DNA of 64,000 nt, taken from Paraburkholderia sp. FT54 (lineage in GTDB: Bacteria > Pseudomonadota > Gammaproteobacteria > Burkholderiales > Burkholderiaceae). This document shows, piece after piece, positions 27,723-37,805 of the stretch. Location: positions 2,852,001 to 2,916,000 of the forward strand of contig NZ_CP134195.1 in assembly GCF_031585635.1 (NCBI RefSeq), given 5' to 3'. Positions within the stretch are counted from its first letter, which is position 1, and each line of letters begins with the position of its first letter. The translations under genes and the position numbers were made by a program. Below the pieces are notes generated by a model. The model did no database searches. It was not told where the DNA came from and saw only the letters and a list, made by a program, of their open reading frames with translations.

Positions 27723-29090
27723 TCACGGCCGCTTCATCTTGCAGACACTCGGCAAGACGGTGCGCTCGGGCGGCAACGCCAGCACCGTGCGAAAACCGTA
27801 GCCGGAGCCTTCGTTATCGAAATGCACGCCCGGCGCACCGGCTTTGTCCATCTCCATCACGTAAAGGGGCTGGATCAATTGATGGTCGGCGGCGCGCATC
27901 CACGAGGCGTGGAAGCCGTTGTCGAACTTGATGCCCTCGAGGGCTTTCGCCACCGCCGTCGGGTCGGCACTGCCGGCGCGAGTCATCGCGGCGGCCAGGG
28001 TTTCGATCATCAACGGCATGCGCAGCACCGGGTAATCGTCCTGCGCGGCCGGGAAGCGCGCCCGGAAGGCGGCGTACCAGGCGTCGGACGCCGCGCCGCC
28101 GGCGTTGGGGTGCCAGTCGGCGACCGCTATCACGTGGCCGACGCCGGCGTCGCCCAAGGCCGCGGGCGCGCCCAGACTGTTGCCGTAGAACGTGTAGAAC
28201 TTCGTGTCCAAGCCCTGCTCGCGCGCGGCCTTGACGAGCAGCGTCAGGTCGTTGCCCCAGTTGCCCGTGATCACCGCGTCCGCGCCGCTCGCACGGATCT
28301 TCGCGATGTACGGCGCAAAGTCCTTCACGCGGCCGATCGGATGAAACTCGTCGCCGACCACCGCGATATCCGGACGCTTCGTCGCCAGCGTCGAACGCGC
28401 GAGGCTGCTGACGTCGTGCCCGAAGCTGTAATCCTGGTTCAGCAGGTAGACTTTTTTCACCGCCTTGTCGCGCTGGATCACGTCGGCCAGCGCGTCCATG
28501 CGCATGCCCGCGTGCGCGTCGAAGCGGAAATGCCAGAAGCTGCAGTTGGCGTTGGTCAGCGCGGGGTCGTCGGCGGAATAGTTGAGGAACAGTTCACGGT
28601 TGGCCGGTTCGCGGCTGTTCTGCTTGTCGATCGCGCCGATCAGCGCGGCGGCGACCGCCGAGCTGTTGCCCTGCATGATGTAGCCGATATGGCGGTCGGC
28701 GGCCGCGCGCAGTTGTGTGAGCGCTTCTTCGGTGCCGCCCTTGCTGTCGAGCACGACCAGTTCGAACGGATGCGCGCCGTCGGCGAGCTTCACGCCGCCG
28801 TGCGCATTGACCTGTTCGACGCCAAAGCGCAAGTTGCGCTCCACCGCCGCGCCCGCGTTGGCGAACGGGCCGGACATGCCTTCGATCAGCGCCAGTTGGA
28901 TCGGAGCGCCGGTGGGTTTGCTCGCGGGCTTTGTAACCGCGTTGGCTGCCACGTTAGCCGCGGTGCCGGCCACCGGTTTAGTCGCAGTCGCGCCCGGCTC
29001 GCTCGCCGCATAAGCAAGCGCGGCCACCGCGGCCATCGATATCGCCGCCAGCGCCGCTGCCGCCTTCCGTTGCCACTTCGCCATCGTCAT
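27723..29090 (-). CDS. Branched-chain amino acid-type ABC transporter substrate-binding protein
   Basis: 455 residues. Sec signal peptide (MTMAKWQRKAAAALAAISMAAVAALAYAAS), then an Ala/Thr/Lys linker to about residue 60, then a periplasmic-binding type 1 fold (LivJ-like: GPFANAGAAVERNLRFGVEQVN). Binds an unknown amino acid or aromatic ligand in the periplasm. No permease or ATPase gene lies nearby, so it is an orphan receptor. Start at 29090 (ATG) with a modest GGCGGGG ribosome-binding site; ATG at 29084 is an alternative. Transcribed divergently from the lipoprotein gene. Confidence 0.88.
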   Translation of the reverse strand: MTMAKWQRKAAAALAAISMAAVAALAYAASEPGATATKPVAGTAANVAANAVTKPASKPTGAPIQLALIEGMSGPFANAGAAVERNLRFGVEQVNAHGGVKLADGAHPFELVVLDSKGGTEEALTQLRAAADRHIGYIMQGNSSAVAAALIGAIDKQNSREPANRELFLNYSADDPALTNANCSFWHFRFDAHAGMRMDALADVIQRDKAVKKVYLLNQDYSFGHDVSSLARSTLATKRPDIAVVGDEFHPIGRVKDFAPYIAKIRASGADAVITGNWGNDLTLLVKAAREQGLDTKFYTFYGNSLGAPAALGDAGVGHVIAVADWHPNAGGAASDAWYAAFRARFPAAQDDYPVLRMPLMIETLAAAMTRAGSADPTAVAKALEGIKFDNGFHASWMRAADHQLIQPLYVMEMDKAGAPGVHFDNEGSGYGFRTVLALPPERTVLPSVCKMKRP

Positions 29091-29274
29091 CGCCCCGCCT
29101 GATTGGTGAAAGCGCGGATCATAGGTCGTTCGGGACGGAATAAGCAAGCCGGCGCAAGCGTTATCGTATTGCCCGGCCGGCTCGTCACGAAGCGCAAATC
29201 TTTTGCCGCAGCGCGTGTCAAAATAATGCGTCTCGATGATAAAAACCGCTACTCACACGCCATCGGAGGAATAC

Positions 29275-29826
29275 ATGTTCAACCGCCATCACAGCACGGC
29301 GGCCTCGATCGGAGCGCCGGCCGCAGGGCGCCTGCGCCGCGCGGCGCTCGTCTGTCTGAGCGCACTGGCGCTCGCCGGCTGCGTGCAGCCGTGGCAGCAA
29401 TACACCCAGGGCGCGGACGAATCGACCATCGTCGCGCGCCTCGGCCCGCCGCGCGAAAGCTACGACCTGCCGAACGGCGGCAAGCGGCTGATGTGGCCGA
29501 CCCAGCCGATGGGCGAAACCACCACCGCGGCCGACATCGACGCGGCCGGCAAGATCGTCAACGTGCGCCAGGTGCTGCAGCCCAACGAGTTCTATCGCGC
29601 GGAAATCGGCAAATGGACCAAGAGCGACGTGCTGGTGAACTTCGGCCGCCCGGTCGAAACGTCGTATTTCCCGCTGATGAAGCGCGAAGTCTGGACCTAC
29701 CGCTATCTGGAAGACAACGTCTGGTACATGATGTACAGCTTTTATTTCGACGAGCAGGGCATTGTGCGCCTCACGCAGAAAACGCCCGATCCGTTGCACG
29801 ATCCGGATCGCCGCAGCCTCTTCTGA
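29275..29826 (+). CDS. Outer-membrane lipoprotein with two BamE-like modules
   Basis: 183 residues. The lipobox LALAGC follows a hydrophobic signal, so mature Cys is near residue 37. Two segments each look like a SmpA/OmlA (BamE) core: ESTIVARLGPPRESY ... RLMWP and KSDVLVNFGRPVETSY ... VWTYRY. BamE helps outer-membrane protein assembly; whether this protein does is unknown. GGAGGAATAC precedes the ATG at 29275; an earlier in-frame ATG at 29236 lacks a site. Confidence 0.82.
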   Translation: MFNRHHSTAASIGAPAAGRLRRAALVCLSALALAGCVQPWQQYTQGADESTIVARLGPPRESYDLPNGGKRLMWPTQPMGETTTAADIDAAGKIVNVRQVLQPNEFYRAEIGKWTKSDVLVNFGRPVETSYFPLMKREVWTYRYLEDNVWYMMYSFYFDEQGIVRLTQKTPDPLHDPDRRSLF

Positions 29827-29857
29827 GCGCCGCCGTACCCGATCGCATGCATCTACG

Positions 29858-29885
29858 AAGCCGCCTCACCGGGCGGCTTTTTTTT
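29858..29885 (+). terminator. Terminator after the lipoprotein gene
   Basis: AAGCCGCC (29858-29865) pairs with GGCGGCTT (29872-29879) around TCACCG, followed by a T-run to 29885. Classical intrinsic terminator on plus. Confidence 0.88.
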
Positions 29886-30049
29886 ATTTATGGCGCATGG
29901 TGGCGCTTTTTATTTCGCGCACGACGGATTTATTTTTTGTTAGAAAGGCTTTCGTAAGCATTGATTCAACGCTGGTCTCTCTTGAGGCCGCACGAGCGCA
30001 GCCGTGAATTCGCGCCGAATCAATGCGCCCCCTTATGGAGCCGCTATCG

Positions 30050-30685
30050 ATGAACCGTCCCAAACGTCTGCTGGTCGCCAACGTCGCATGGGCGCATGAA
30101 ACCGCCGTGCGCAATCCCGAGTTCTTCCGCGATCTGGTACGCGGCCAGAATCCCCACGTGCTGTGGATCGGCTGCTCGGACAGCCGCGTGCCCGCCGAGA
30201 CCATCACGCATTGCGAGCCGGGCGACCTGTTCGTCCACCGCAACATCGCCAATCTCTTTCAACCCGACGACGACAATTCGGCGAGCGTCCTCGAATACGC
30301 GGTGAAGGTGCTGAAGGTCGGCCACGTGGTCGTCTGCGGCCACTACGGATGCGGCGGCGTGCGCGCCGCGCTGTTACCGCCCGAGCCGGGCCTGCCGCAT
30401 GTGAATCGGCGGATCGCGCCACTCTGCATGCTGGCCAAAGCGCATCACGAAGAATTGCAGGGCCACGAGAGCGAACGTGAACGTGTCAACCGCCTCGCCG
30501 AACTGAACGTGCTCGAACAGGTGCGTGGGTTGCGCGCGCACCCCATCGTGCGGGACGCCGATCCGGCACCGCTCGTGCACGGCTGGATCTTCGCGCTCGA
30601 AGACGGGCGCATCAAGGTGCTCACATCCGGCTACGAAGCCGACGACGCCATGACCTGCACGACCGCCGCCCACAGCTCCGCCTAG
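30050..30685 (+). CDS. can: Beta-class carbonic anhydrase
   Basis: 211 residues. Zinc ligands and catalytic dyad of beta carbonic anhydrases are visible: CSDSRVPAE (Cys, Asp, Arg) and CGHYGCGGV (His and Cys). Interconverts CO2 and bicarbonate. Start at 30050 has GGAG 9 bases upstream; the earlier ATG at 30035 overlaps that site. It is followed by a SulP transporter gene 87 bp downstream, suggesting bicarbonate uptake or supply (inference). Confidence 0.94.
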   Translation: MNRPKRLLVANVAWAHETAVRNPEFFRDLVRGQNPHVLWIGCSDSRVPAETITHCEPGDLFVHRNIANLFQPDDDNSASVLEYAVKVLKVGHVVVCGHYGCGGVRAALLPPEPGLPHVNRRIAPLCMLAKAHHEELQGHESERERVNRLAELNVLEQVRGLRAHPIVRDADPAPLVHGWIFALEDGRIKVLTSGYEADDAMTCTTAAHSSA

Positions 30686-30772
30686 CGCGACACTTCGGCG
30701 ACACCTCATGCGAATCCGATCCGGTTCAGCCTTCGCCATCTGCCAGGCTCCACTCCTCACTGCACCGACACC

Positions 30773-32353
30773 ATGAACCTTCGAGCTTTTTTCTCCACGT
30801 TTCAGCGCGACCTGCTTGCGGGCACGGTCGTTTTTCTGGTGGCACTGCCGCTCTGTCTGGGCATCGCCAATGCATCGGGCGTCGAACCGTTTGCCGGGCT
30901 CGTCTCGGGCATTGTCGGCGGCCTGGTCGCGGCGGTGCTGAGCGGCTCGCGCTTGAGCGTGAGCGGGCCGGCCGCGGGCCTCGTCGTGATCGTCGTGGAC
31001 GGCATCGCGCAGCTTGGCAGCTTCTCCGCGTTCCTGCTGGCCGTGCTGCTGTCCGGCGCGATCCAGTTCGGTTTCGGCATGCTCAAAGCCGGCCGGTTTG
31101 CCGCCTATGTGCCCTCGCCGGTAATCAAGGGCATGCTCGCGGCCATCGGCGTGCTACTGATCGTCAAGCAGTTTCCGCTTGCGCTCGCGCTGTCCGGCGT
31201 GGATGCGGCGCCGGGTACGCAAGCCGTCGCGCAGACCGCCGGCGCGGTGGCCACGCCGTTCGGCTCGATTTCGCTGGCGGCATGCGTGATCACCCTGCTG
31301 TCGCTGGCGATTCTGATCGGCTGGGAAACCCGCGCATTTCGACGCTTCGCACTGGTGCGCCGCGTACCGGCGCCGCTCGCCGTCGTTCTGTTGGGCATCG
31401 GCGCGACGTTGCTGCTCAGCGTGCTGGTGCCGTCGCTCGCGCCGCCGGCCGAACATCGGGTTGCCCTGCCGCCGCTGGAATCGTTCGCGGCGTTGCAACT
31501 CGCATTGGAATGGGCCGATTTCGGGCCGCACTTCGCGCAACTCGTCAATCCCGATGTGTGGCGCGTCGCGATCACGCTGGCGATCGTCGCGAGTCTCGAG
31601 ACGCTGCTGAGCCTTGAAGCCGTCGAGCAAATCGATCCCGAACGGCGCGCCGCGCCGCCGGATCGCGAGTTGAAGGCGCAAGGCGTGGGCAATCTGATTG
31701 CCGGCGCGATCGGCGGCTTGCCGATCACGTCGGTGATCGTGCGCAGTTCGGCCAACGTGCATGCGGGCGCGCAAAGCCGGCTCTCGGCGATCATTCACGG
31801 CGTGTTGCTGCTCATCAGCGTGTTTGCGCTCACTAGTGTCATCAACCTGATTCCACTGGCCTGCCTCGCGGCGATCCTGATCTTCACTGGGCTGAAGCTC
31901 GCCAAACCGTCACTGTTCGTCGCCGTCGCGAAGCAGGGTTTCGCGCCGTTCGCGCCGTTTATAGTCACGCTGGTCGGCGTGCTCGCGACCGACCTGCTGA
32001 TCGGCATCGTGCTCGGCACTCTGTGCAGCGTGCTGCTCGCGCTGTATGCGAATCTGCGCAGCCCGATCGTGCTCGCGCAACACGGCGATCACTATCTGCT
32101 GTCGTTTCGCAAGGACGTGTCGTTTCTCGGCAAAGTGGCGCTCAAGCACTACCTGCAGCAGGTTCCCGACGGCTCCACCTTGATCGTCGATGCGACACGC
32201 GCCGATTTCGTCGACCACGACGTGCGCGAACTGCTCGACACGTTCGCGGCCGATGCGCCACGCCGCGGCATCGCCGTCGAAGTGCGGCATCAGGTGCAGG
32301 CACAGGCACGCGCGTCTCGCGGCTGGTCGATGCGACGCACGGCGACGGAGTAA
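30773..32353 (+). CDS. SulP family inorganic anion transporter
   Basis: 526 residues, 12-14 membrane helices. The N-terminal FQRDLLAGTVVFLVALPLCLGIANASG and GLVSGIVGGLVAAVLSGSRLSVSGPAAGL are typical of the SulP clade related to bicarbonate transporters. The C-terminal STAS-like domain is short (FLGKVALKHYLQQVPDGSTL ... DFVDHDVRELLDTF). Placed directly after a carbonic anhydrase, bicarbonate is the most likely substrate, though sulfate cannot be excluded. Confidence 0.9.
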   Translation: MNLRAFFSTFQRDLLAGTVVFLVALPLCLGIANASGVEPFAGLVSGIVGGLVAAVLSGSRLSVSGPAAGLVVIVVDGIAQLGSFSAFLLAVLLSGAIQFGFGMLKAGRFAAYVPSPVIKGMLAAIGVLLIVKQFPLALALSGVDAAPGTQAVAQTAGAVATPFGSISLAACVITLLSLAILIGWETRAFRRFALVRRVPAPLAVVLLGIGATLLLSVLVPSLAPPAEHRVALPPLESFAALQLALEWADFGPHFAQLVNPDVWRVAITLAIVASLETLLSLEAVEQIDPERRAAPPDRELKAQGVGNLIAGAIGGLPITSVIVRSSANVHAGAQSRLSAIIHGVLLLISVFALTSVINLIPLACLAAILIFTGLKLAKPSLFVAVAKQGFAPFAPFIVTLVGVLATDLLIGIVLGTLCSVLLALYANLRSPIVLAQHGDHYLLSFRKDVSFLGKVALKHYLQQVPDGSTLIVDATRADFVDHDVRELLDTFAADAPRRGIAVEVRHQVQAQARASRGWSMRRTATE

Positions 32354-32370
32354 CGCCGTTCGCAATGAAC

Positions 32371-32402
32371 AAAGCCCCGTGCCAATCAAGGCACGGGGCT
32401 TC
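32371..32402. terminator. Bidirectional terminator between sulP and leuA
   Basis: AGCCCCGTGCC (32373-32383) pairs with GGCACGGGGCT (32390-32400) around AATCAA. The T-runs on both sides are short. The two genes converge here. Confidence 0.75.
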
Positions 32403-32462
32403 GTTTGCTACTCACACGACGGACACGCGGTCGCGCGTGTCAACGCATCGCTTTCAGCTCAC

Positions 32463-34010
32463 TCACTCCGAACGTTGCGGATTCAACTTGTCCGCGTTCG
32501 AATACAGCTTGTTGAGCGCCGAGATATACGCCTTCGCCGAAGCCGCCACGATATCCGGATCAGTGCCCACGCCGTTGACGATGCGCCCGCTCTTCGACAG
32601 ACGCACGGTCACTTCGCCTTGCGCCTGCGTGCCGGTGGTGATCGCGTTCACCGAGTACAGCAGCAGTTCCGAACCGCTGCCCACTTCCGTTTCGATCGCG
32701 TTCAGCGTGGCGTCGACTGGGCCGTTGCCGCGCGCTTCACCGGTCACTTCCTTGCCTTCCACCGAGAATACGATTTTCGCGTGCGGCTGCTCGCCGGTTT
32801 CCGAATGTTGCGACAGCGACAGGAATTTGTAGTGCTCTCTCTCCTGTGCCTCGGCGGATTCTTCCGTGACGATCGCGATAATGTCTTCGTCGAAGATTTC
32901 CGATTTGCGGTCGGCCAGTTCCTTGAAGCGCGCGAACGCCGTGTTCAATTCGGCTTCGCTATCCAGCGCGATGCCCAGTTCCTGCAGACGCTGCTTGAAC
33001 GCGTTACGGCCCGACAGCTTGCCGAGCACGATCTTGTTCGCGCTCCAGCCCACGTCTTCGGCGCGCATGATTTCGTAGGTGTCGCGAGCCTTCAGCACGC
33101 CGTCCTGATGAATGCCCGACGCGTGCGCAAACGCGTTCGCGCCGACCACCGCCTTGTTCGGCTGCACGACGAAACCGGTGATCTGCGAGACCAGCTTCGA
33201 AGCGGGCACGATCTGCGTGGTATCGAGACCGATATCGAGGCCGAAGTAATCCTTGCGGGTCTTCACCGCCATCACGATTTCTTCGAGCGACGTGTTGCCC
33301 GCGCGCTCGCCGAGGCCGTTGATCGTGCACTCGACCTGACGCGCGCCACCGATTTGTACGCCGGCCAGCGAATTCGCCACCGCCATGCCGAGGTCGTTAT
33401 GGCAATGCACCGAGAACACCGCTTTATGCGAGTTCGGAATGCGTTCGCGCAATGTTTTCACGAGCTGGCCGTACAGCTCCGGCACGCCATAACCGACCGT
33501 ATCCGCGATGTTGATGGTGGTCGCGCCTTCGGCGATCACCGCTTCCAGCACGCGGCACAGAAAATCCATGTCCGAGCGGCTGCCGTCTTCCGGCGAGAAC
33601 TCGACGTCGTCGGTGAATTTGCGGGCGAAACGGACTGCCAGCCTGGCCTGCTCGAACACCTGGTCCGGCGTCATGCGCAGCTTCTTTTCCATGTGCAACG
33701 GCGAGGTTGCGATAAACGTGTGGATGCGGAAGTGATCGGCCGGTTTGAGCGCGTCGGCCGCGCGCTGGATGTCTTTGTCGTTCGCGCGGGCGAGCGAGCA
33801 AACCGTGCTGTCCTTGATCAGGCCTGCGATCGTATGGATCGAATCGAAGTCGCCATTCGAGCTTGCCGCGAAGCCTGCTTCGATCACGTCCACTTTCATC
33901 CGCTCGAGTTGCTTGGCGATACGGATTTTCTCTTCTTTCGTCATCGACGCGCCGGGCGATTGCTCGCCGTCTCGCAACGTGGTGTCGAATATGATCAGTT
34001 TGTCGGACAT
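32463..34010 (-). CDS. leuA: 2-isopropylmalate synthase
   Basis: 515 residues. TIM-barrel catalytic domain with [18 protein letters not shown] and metal-binding [14 protein letters not shown]-terminal leucine-binding regulatory domain (from about residue 390, ending with [19 protein letters not shown]). First committed step of leucine synthesis: acetyl-CoA plus 2-oxoisovalerate. Start at 34010 has AGGAG 8 bases upstream; in-frame sequence upstream is not conserved. A promoter is proposed at 34250-34278, giving a long leader of about 230 bases. Confidence 0.97.
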   Translation of the reverse strand: MSDKLIIFDTTLRDGEQSPGASMTKEEKIRIAKQLERMKVDVIEAGFAASSNGDFDSIHTIAGLIKDSTVCSLARANDKDIQRAADALKPADHFRIHTFIATSPLHMEKKLRMTPDQVFEQARLAVRFARKFTDDVEFSPEDGSRSDMDFLCRVLEAVIAEGATTINIADTVGYGVPELYGQLVKTLRERIPNSHKAVFSVHCHNDLGMAVANSLAGVQIGGARQVECTINGLGERAGNTSLEEIVMAVKTRKDYFGLDIGLDTTQIVPASKLVSQITGFVVQPNKAVVGANAFAHASGIHQDGVLKARDTYEIMRAEDVGWSANKIVLGKLSGRNAFKQRLQELGIALDSEAELNTAFARFKELADRKSEIFDEDIIAIVTEESAEAQEREHYKFLSLSQHSETGEQPHAKIVFSVEGKEVTGEARGNGPVDATLNAIETEVGSGSELLLYSVNAITTGTQAQGEVTVRLSKSGRIVNGVGTDPDIVAASAKAYISALNKLYSNADKLNPQRSE

Positions 34011-34249
34011 GTCGAGTCTCCTGCGGAGTCGTTCAATTGTGGGGATGGGAAATTGGAATTCGGCTGTCTGCGCCACCGCTGGCGGCACTCGATCACGGAG
34101 AAGGCGGACGGAGGGTAAAAACGATCAGCGCGACCAAAAGCGTTCGCAATCAGCGCGGCGTACGTTCCAACACAGGCACGCTAGCGGCGCTCCGCCTGGC
34201 GAGGCTCGTTGCGCGGTTCGAAAAGGAACGTGAACGCCTTGATCCGACG
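34011..34249 (-). other. Long leuA leader region
   Basis: About 230 transcribed bases precede leuA if the promoter at 34250-34278 is right. No coding gene with a standard start is seen. A frame without ATG/GTG/TTG start reads FTFLFEPRNEPRQAERR then stop just after the predicted start of transcription; it is recorded but not called as a gene. Confidence 0.3.
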
Positions 34250-34278
34250 ACTATAGCGACATTCCCGCCAGCGTGCAA
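34250..34278 (-). promoter_or_regulatory. Candidate leuA promoter
   Basis: Minus-strand TTGCAC (34273-34278) and TATAGT (34250-34255) with 17-bp spacing. Confidence 0.6.
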
Positions 34279-34337
34279 TTAGCGCCGGACCTGCCTACGG
34301 AGCGCTGCCGGGCGCCGCCGAACGGGCTCGTCGAACG

Positions 34338-34366
34338 AAAAACGGCGGCCCGAAGGCCGCCGTTTT
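34338..34366 (-). terminator. pssA terminator
   Basis: AAAACGGCGGCC (34339-34350) pairs with GGCCGCCGTTTT (34355-34366) around CGAA, with a T-run following on the minus strand. It lies 36 bp after the pssA stop. Confidence 0.88.
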
Positions 34367-34402
34367 CCCGTGTCGAGCGCAGCAGCACGCGCGAGCGAAC
34401 AG

Positions 34403-35269
34403 TTACCTGTCTGCTGTCACCGAGCGAGCCGGATTAGCCCTGCCCCGTATCGCCTGATAGCCCCAGAACACGTAACCCGACAGGCCATACAGCACGAACA
34501 GGCCGAACAGCATTAGCGGTGGATCGGAGGACACCAGCACGAACGCGACCACCACCAGCAGAATCACGCCGAACGGCACGCGATGCCGCACGTCGAGCGC
34601 CTTGCCGCTATAGAACGGCGCGTTCGACACCATCGTCACGCCCGCGTAGATGGTCAGCACGAAGGCCACCCACGGCAGCCAGACCAGCTTGAGCGGCACG
34701 CGGTTGTCGGTGGCGAGCCACACAAAACCGGCGATCAGCGCCGCCGCGGCCGGGCTCGGCATGCCCTGGAAGAAACGCTTGTCGACCACGCCGATGTTCG
34801 TGTTGAAACGCGCGAGACGCAGCGCCGCGCCCGAACAATAGACGAATGCCGCGAGCCAGCCCCAGCGGCCGAGGTCCTTCAGAATCCACTCGTACATTAC
34901 CAGCGCCGGCGCCACGCCGAACGACACCATGTCCGACAGGCTGTCGAACTGCTCGCCGAACGCGCTTTGCGTATGCGTCATGCGGGCAACGCGGCCGTCC
35001 ATGCCGTCGAGCACCATGGCCACGAAGATCGCGATGGCCGCGACCTCGAAACGCACATTCATGGCCTGCACGACGGCAAAGAAGCCGCAGAACAGCGCCG
35101 CCGTGGTGAACGCATTCGGCAGCAGATAAATGCCGCGCTTTCTCAGGAACTGCTGACGCTGCGCGCGCCGGCTGTCGACCGCCGCCTCGGTCACCATCGG
35201 CTTGTTACGGCGGAACGGACGCGGAAGCGGTCCGCTGTTACGGGGTCGACGCGGTTTGAATGCGGCCAT
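34403..35269 (-). CDS. pssA: CDP-diacylglycerol-serine O-phosphatidyltransferase
   Basis: 288 residues, membrane protein of the CDP-alcohol phosphatidyltransferase family. The catalytic motif D-G-x-D-G-x2-A-R-x8-G-x3-D-x3-D is complete (LDGMDGRVARM ... SAFGEQFDSLSD). It makes phosphatidylserine. The first 40 residues are basic and cytoplasmic. 24 bp after psd, so the two steps to phosphatidylethanolamine are co-transcribed. Confidence 0.95.
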   Translation of the reverse strand: MAAFKPRRPRNSGPLPRPFRRNKPMVTEAAVDSRRAQRQQFLRKRGIYLLPNAFTTAALFCGFFAVVQAMNVRFEVAAIAIFVAMVLDGMDGRVARMTHTQSAFGEQFDSLSDMVSFGVAPALVMYEWILKDLGRWGWLAAFVYCSGAALRLARFNTNIGVVDKRFFQGMPSPAAAALIAGFVWLATDNRVPLKLVWLPWVAFVLTIYAGVTMVSNAPFYSGKALDVRHRVPFGVILLVVVAFVLVSSDPPLMLFGLFVLYGLSGYVFWGYQAIRGRANPARSVTADR

Positions 35270-35293
35270 TCGGAAAACCTCCTTGGTGCCGCT

Positions 35294-35932
35294 TTATAGT
35301 TCAGCGAGAATCGTGGACGACGCCGAAACCTTCTCGCCGATCGACACACGCGGACGGCTGCCCACTGGCAGATACACGTCGACGCGCGAACCGAAGCGGA
35401 TAAATCCGTACCGTTGACCACGGGTGAGCGGCTCACCTGCCCGTACGTAGCAAAGAATGCGCCGCGCGATCAGGCCGGCGATCTGCACCGAGGTCACCGT
35501 CTGGCCGCCGGCCGTTTCGATCACCACCGCATTGCGCTCATTTTCGGTGGAAGCCTTGTCCACCGCGGCATTCAGATACGCGCCCGGGAAATATTCGACC
35601 TTGGAGATCGCGCCATCCACCGGCGAGCGTTGCGAGTGGACGTTGAAGACGTTCATGAACACGCTGATCTTCAGCGCTTCACGATTGGCATACGGATCAT
35701 GCGCGGTTTCGACGGCGACGATACGGCCGTCGGCCGGGCACAGCACGGCATTCGCCTGGGTGGGAATCGGGCGCGCCGGATCGCGGAAGAACTGCACGAC
35801 GAAGATCAGGATGAGCCAGAACAGCCATGAAAAGCCGAACCCCGCGATGAAGTGAACCAGGAGTGCAACGACGGCCGCGATGGCGATGAACGGCCAGCCT
35901 TCTCGCGCGATGATCGGATGAGGGTAATTCAT
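35294..35932 (-). CDS. psd: Phosphatidylserine decarboxylase (short form)
   Basis: 212 residues, short bacterial Psd type. Two N-terminal membrane segments ([30 protein letters not shown]), [16 protein letters not shown] with the conserved His, and the auto-cleavage site in [14 protein letters not shown], where the Ser becomes the pyruvoyl group. Converts phosphatidylserine to phosphatidylethanolamine. Start at 35932 ([12 protein letters not shown]) fits family length; the in-frame region upstream overlaps the ilvC terminator. Confidence 0.94.
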   Translation of the reverse strand: MNYPHPIIAREGWPFIAIAAVVALLVHFIAGFGFSWLFWLILIFVVQFFRDPARPIPTQANAVLCPADGRIVAVETAHDPYANREALKISVFMNVFNVHSQRSPVDGAISKVEYFPGAYLNAAVDKASTENERNAVVIETAGGQTVTSVQIAGLIARRILCYVRAGEPLTRGQRYGFIRFGSRVDVYLPVGSRPRVSIGEKVSASSTILAEL

Positions 35933-35970
35933 GAATGGCTTCTGTGTTTTTGTAAAACCGTAGGATAGCA

Positions 35971-36008
35971 AAAGCCGCCCAGGGTTCAGCACCCTTGGGC
36001 GGCTTTTT
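35971..36008 (-). terminator. ilvC terminator
   Basis: AAAGCCGCCC (35971-35980) pairs with GGGCGGCTTT (35997-36006), with an inner GGGT/ACCC stem; T-rich on the minus side (TTTTGC). It separates the ilv genes from psd-pssA. Confidence 0.82.
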
Positions 36009-36062
36009 GATCTGTCCGGCTATTACGGCATCGCGCCGCACCGGACATAAGCTGGAATCAGC

Positions 36063-37106
<1,044 letters not shown>

Positions 37107-37202
37107 TCAGTGAAATTCAAATGCTGCAAATAGTGTGTTGCTTGGCCGGGTTGGTGCAGGCACGGCCCGGCCTGGGATCGAGACGGATTGAACGCTCGCG
37201 CG

Positions 37203-37694
37203 TCACACCTTCAGAATGCGCTCGCCGCGACCAATACCCGAGCTGCCCGTGCGGACCGTTTCGAGAATCGCGGTGGCGTCGAGCCCTTCGATGAAGGCAT
37301 CGAGCTTGTCGCTCGCGCCCGTCAGTTCGATCGTGTAGGTCTTTTCGGTGACGTCGATGATGCGGCCGCGGAAAATATCCGACATCCGTTTCATCTCCTC
37401 ACGTTCCTTGCCGACCGCCCTCACCTTGATCAACATCAGCTCGCGCTCGATGTGGGCGCCCTCGGTAAGGTCGACCACTTTCACCACCTCGATCAGGCGG
37501 TTCAGATGCTTCGTGATCTGTTCGATCACGTCGTCCGAGCCAATGGAGACGATGGTCATGCGCGACAGCGAACGGTCTTCGGTCGGAGCCACCGTCAAGG
37601 TTTCAATGTTGTAGCCGCGTGCCGAGAAGAGACCAACCACGCGTGATAACGCGCCAGGTTCGTTTTCCAGCAGGACGGAAATAATGTGTCTCAT
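37203..37694 (-). CDS. ilvN: Acetolactate synthase small (regulatory) subunit
   Basis: 163 residues. N-terminal ACT domain (ISVLLENEPGALSRVVGLFSARGYNIE) that binds valine for feedback inhibition, followed by the C-terminal ALS small-subunit domain. Follows the large subunit gene by 111 bp. The symbol ilvH is also used for this protein. Confidence 0.95.
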   Translation of the reverse strand: MRHIISVLLENEPGALSRVVGLFSARGYNIETLTVAPTEDRSLSRMTIVSIGSDDVIEQITKHLNRLIEVVKVVDLTEGAHIERELMLIKVRAVGKEREEMKRMSDIFRGRIIDVTEKTYTIELTGASDKLDAFIEGLDATAILETVRTGSSGIGRGERILKV

Positions 37695-37805
37695 GATTCG
37701 CTTCTTCCAGATGTTTTGTCGATGTCTGCGAACGGTTCGCGCCGCTTCGTCCGCCCTCGCCTTTCATGAAGGCGCGCATGACGAAGCCAGCACTAAGAAC
37801 CGTCG

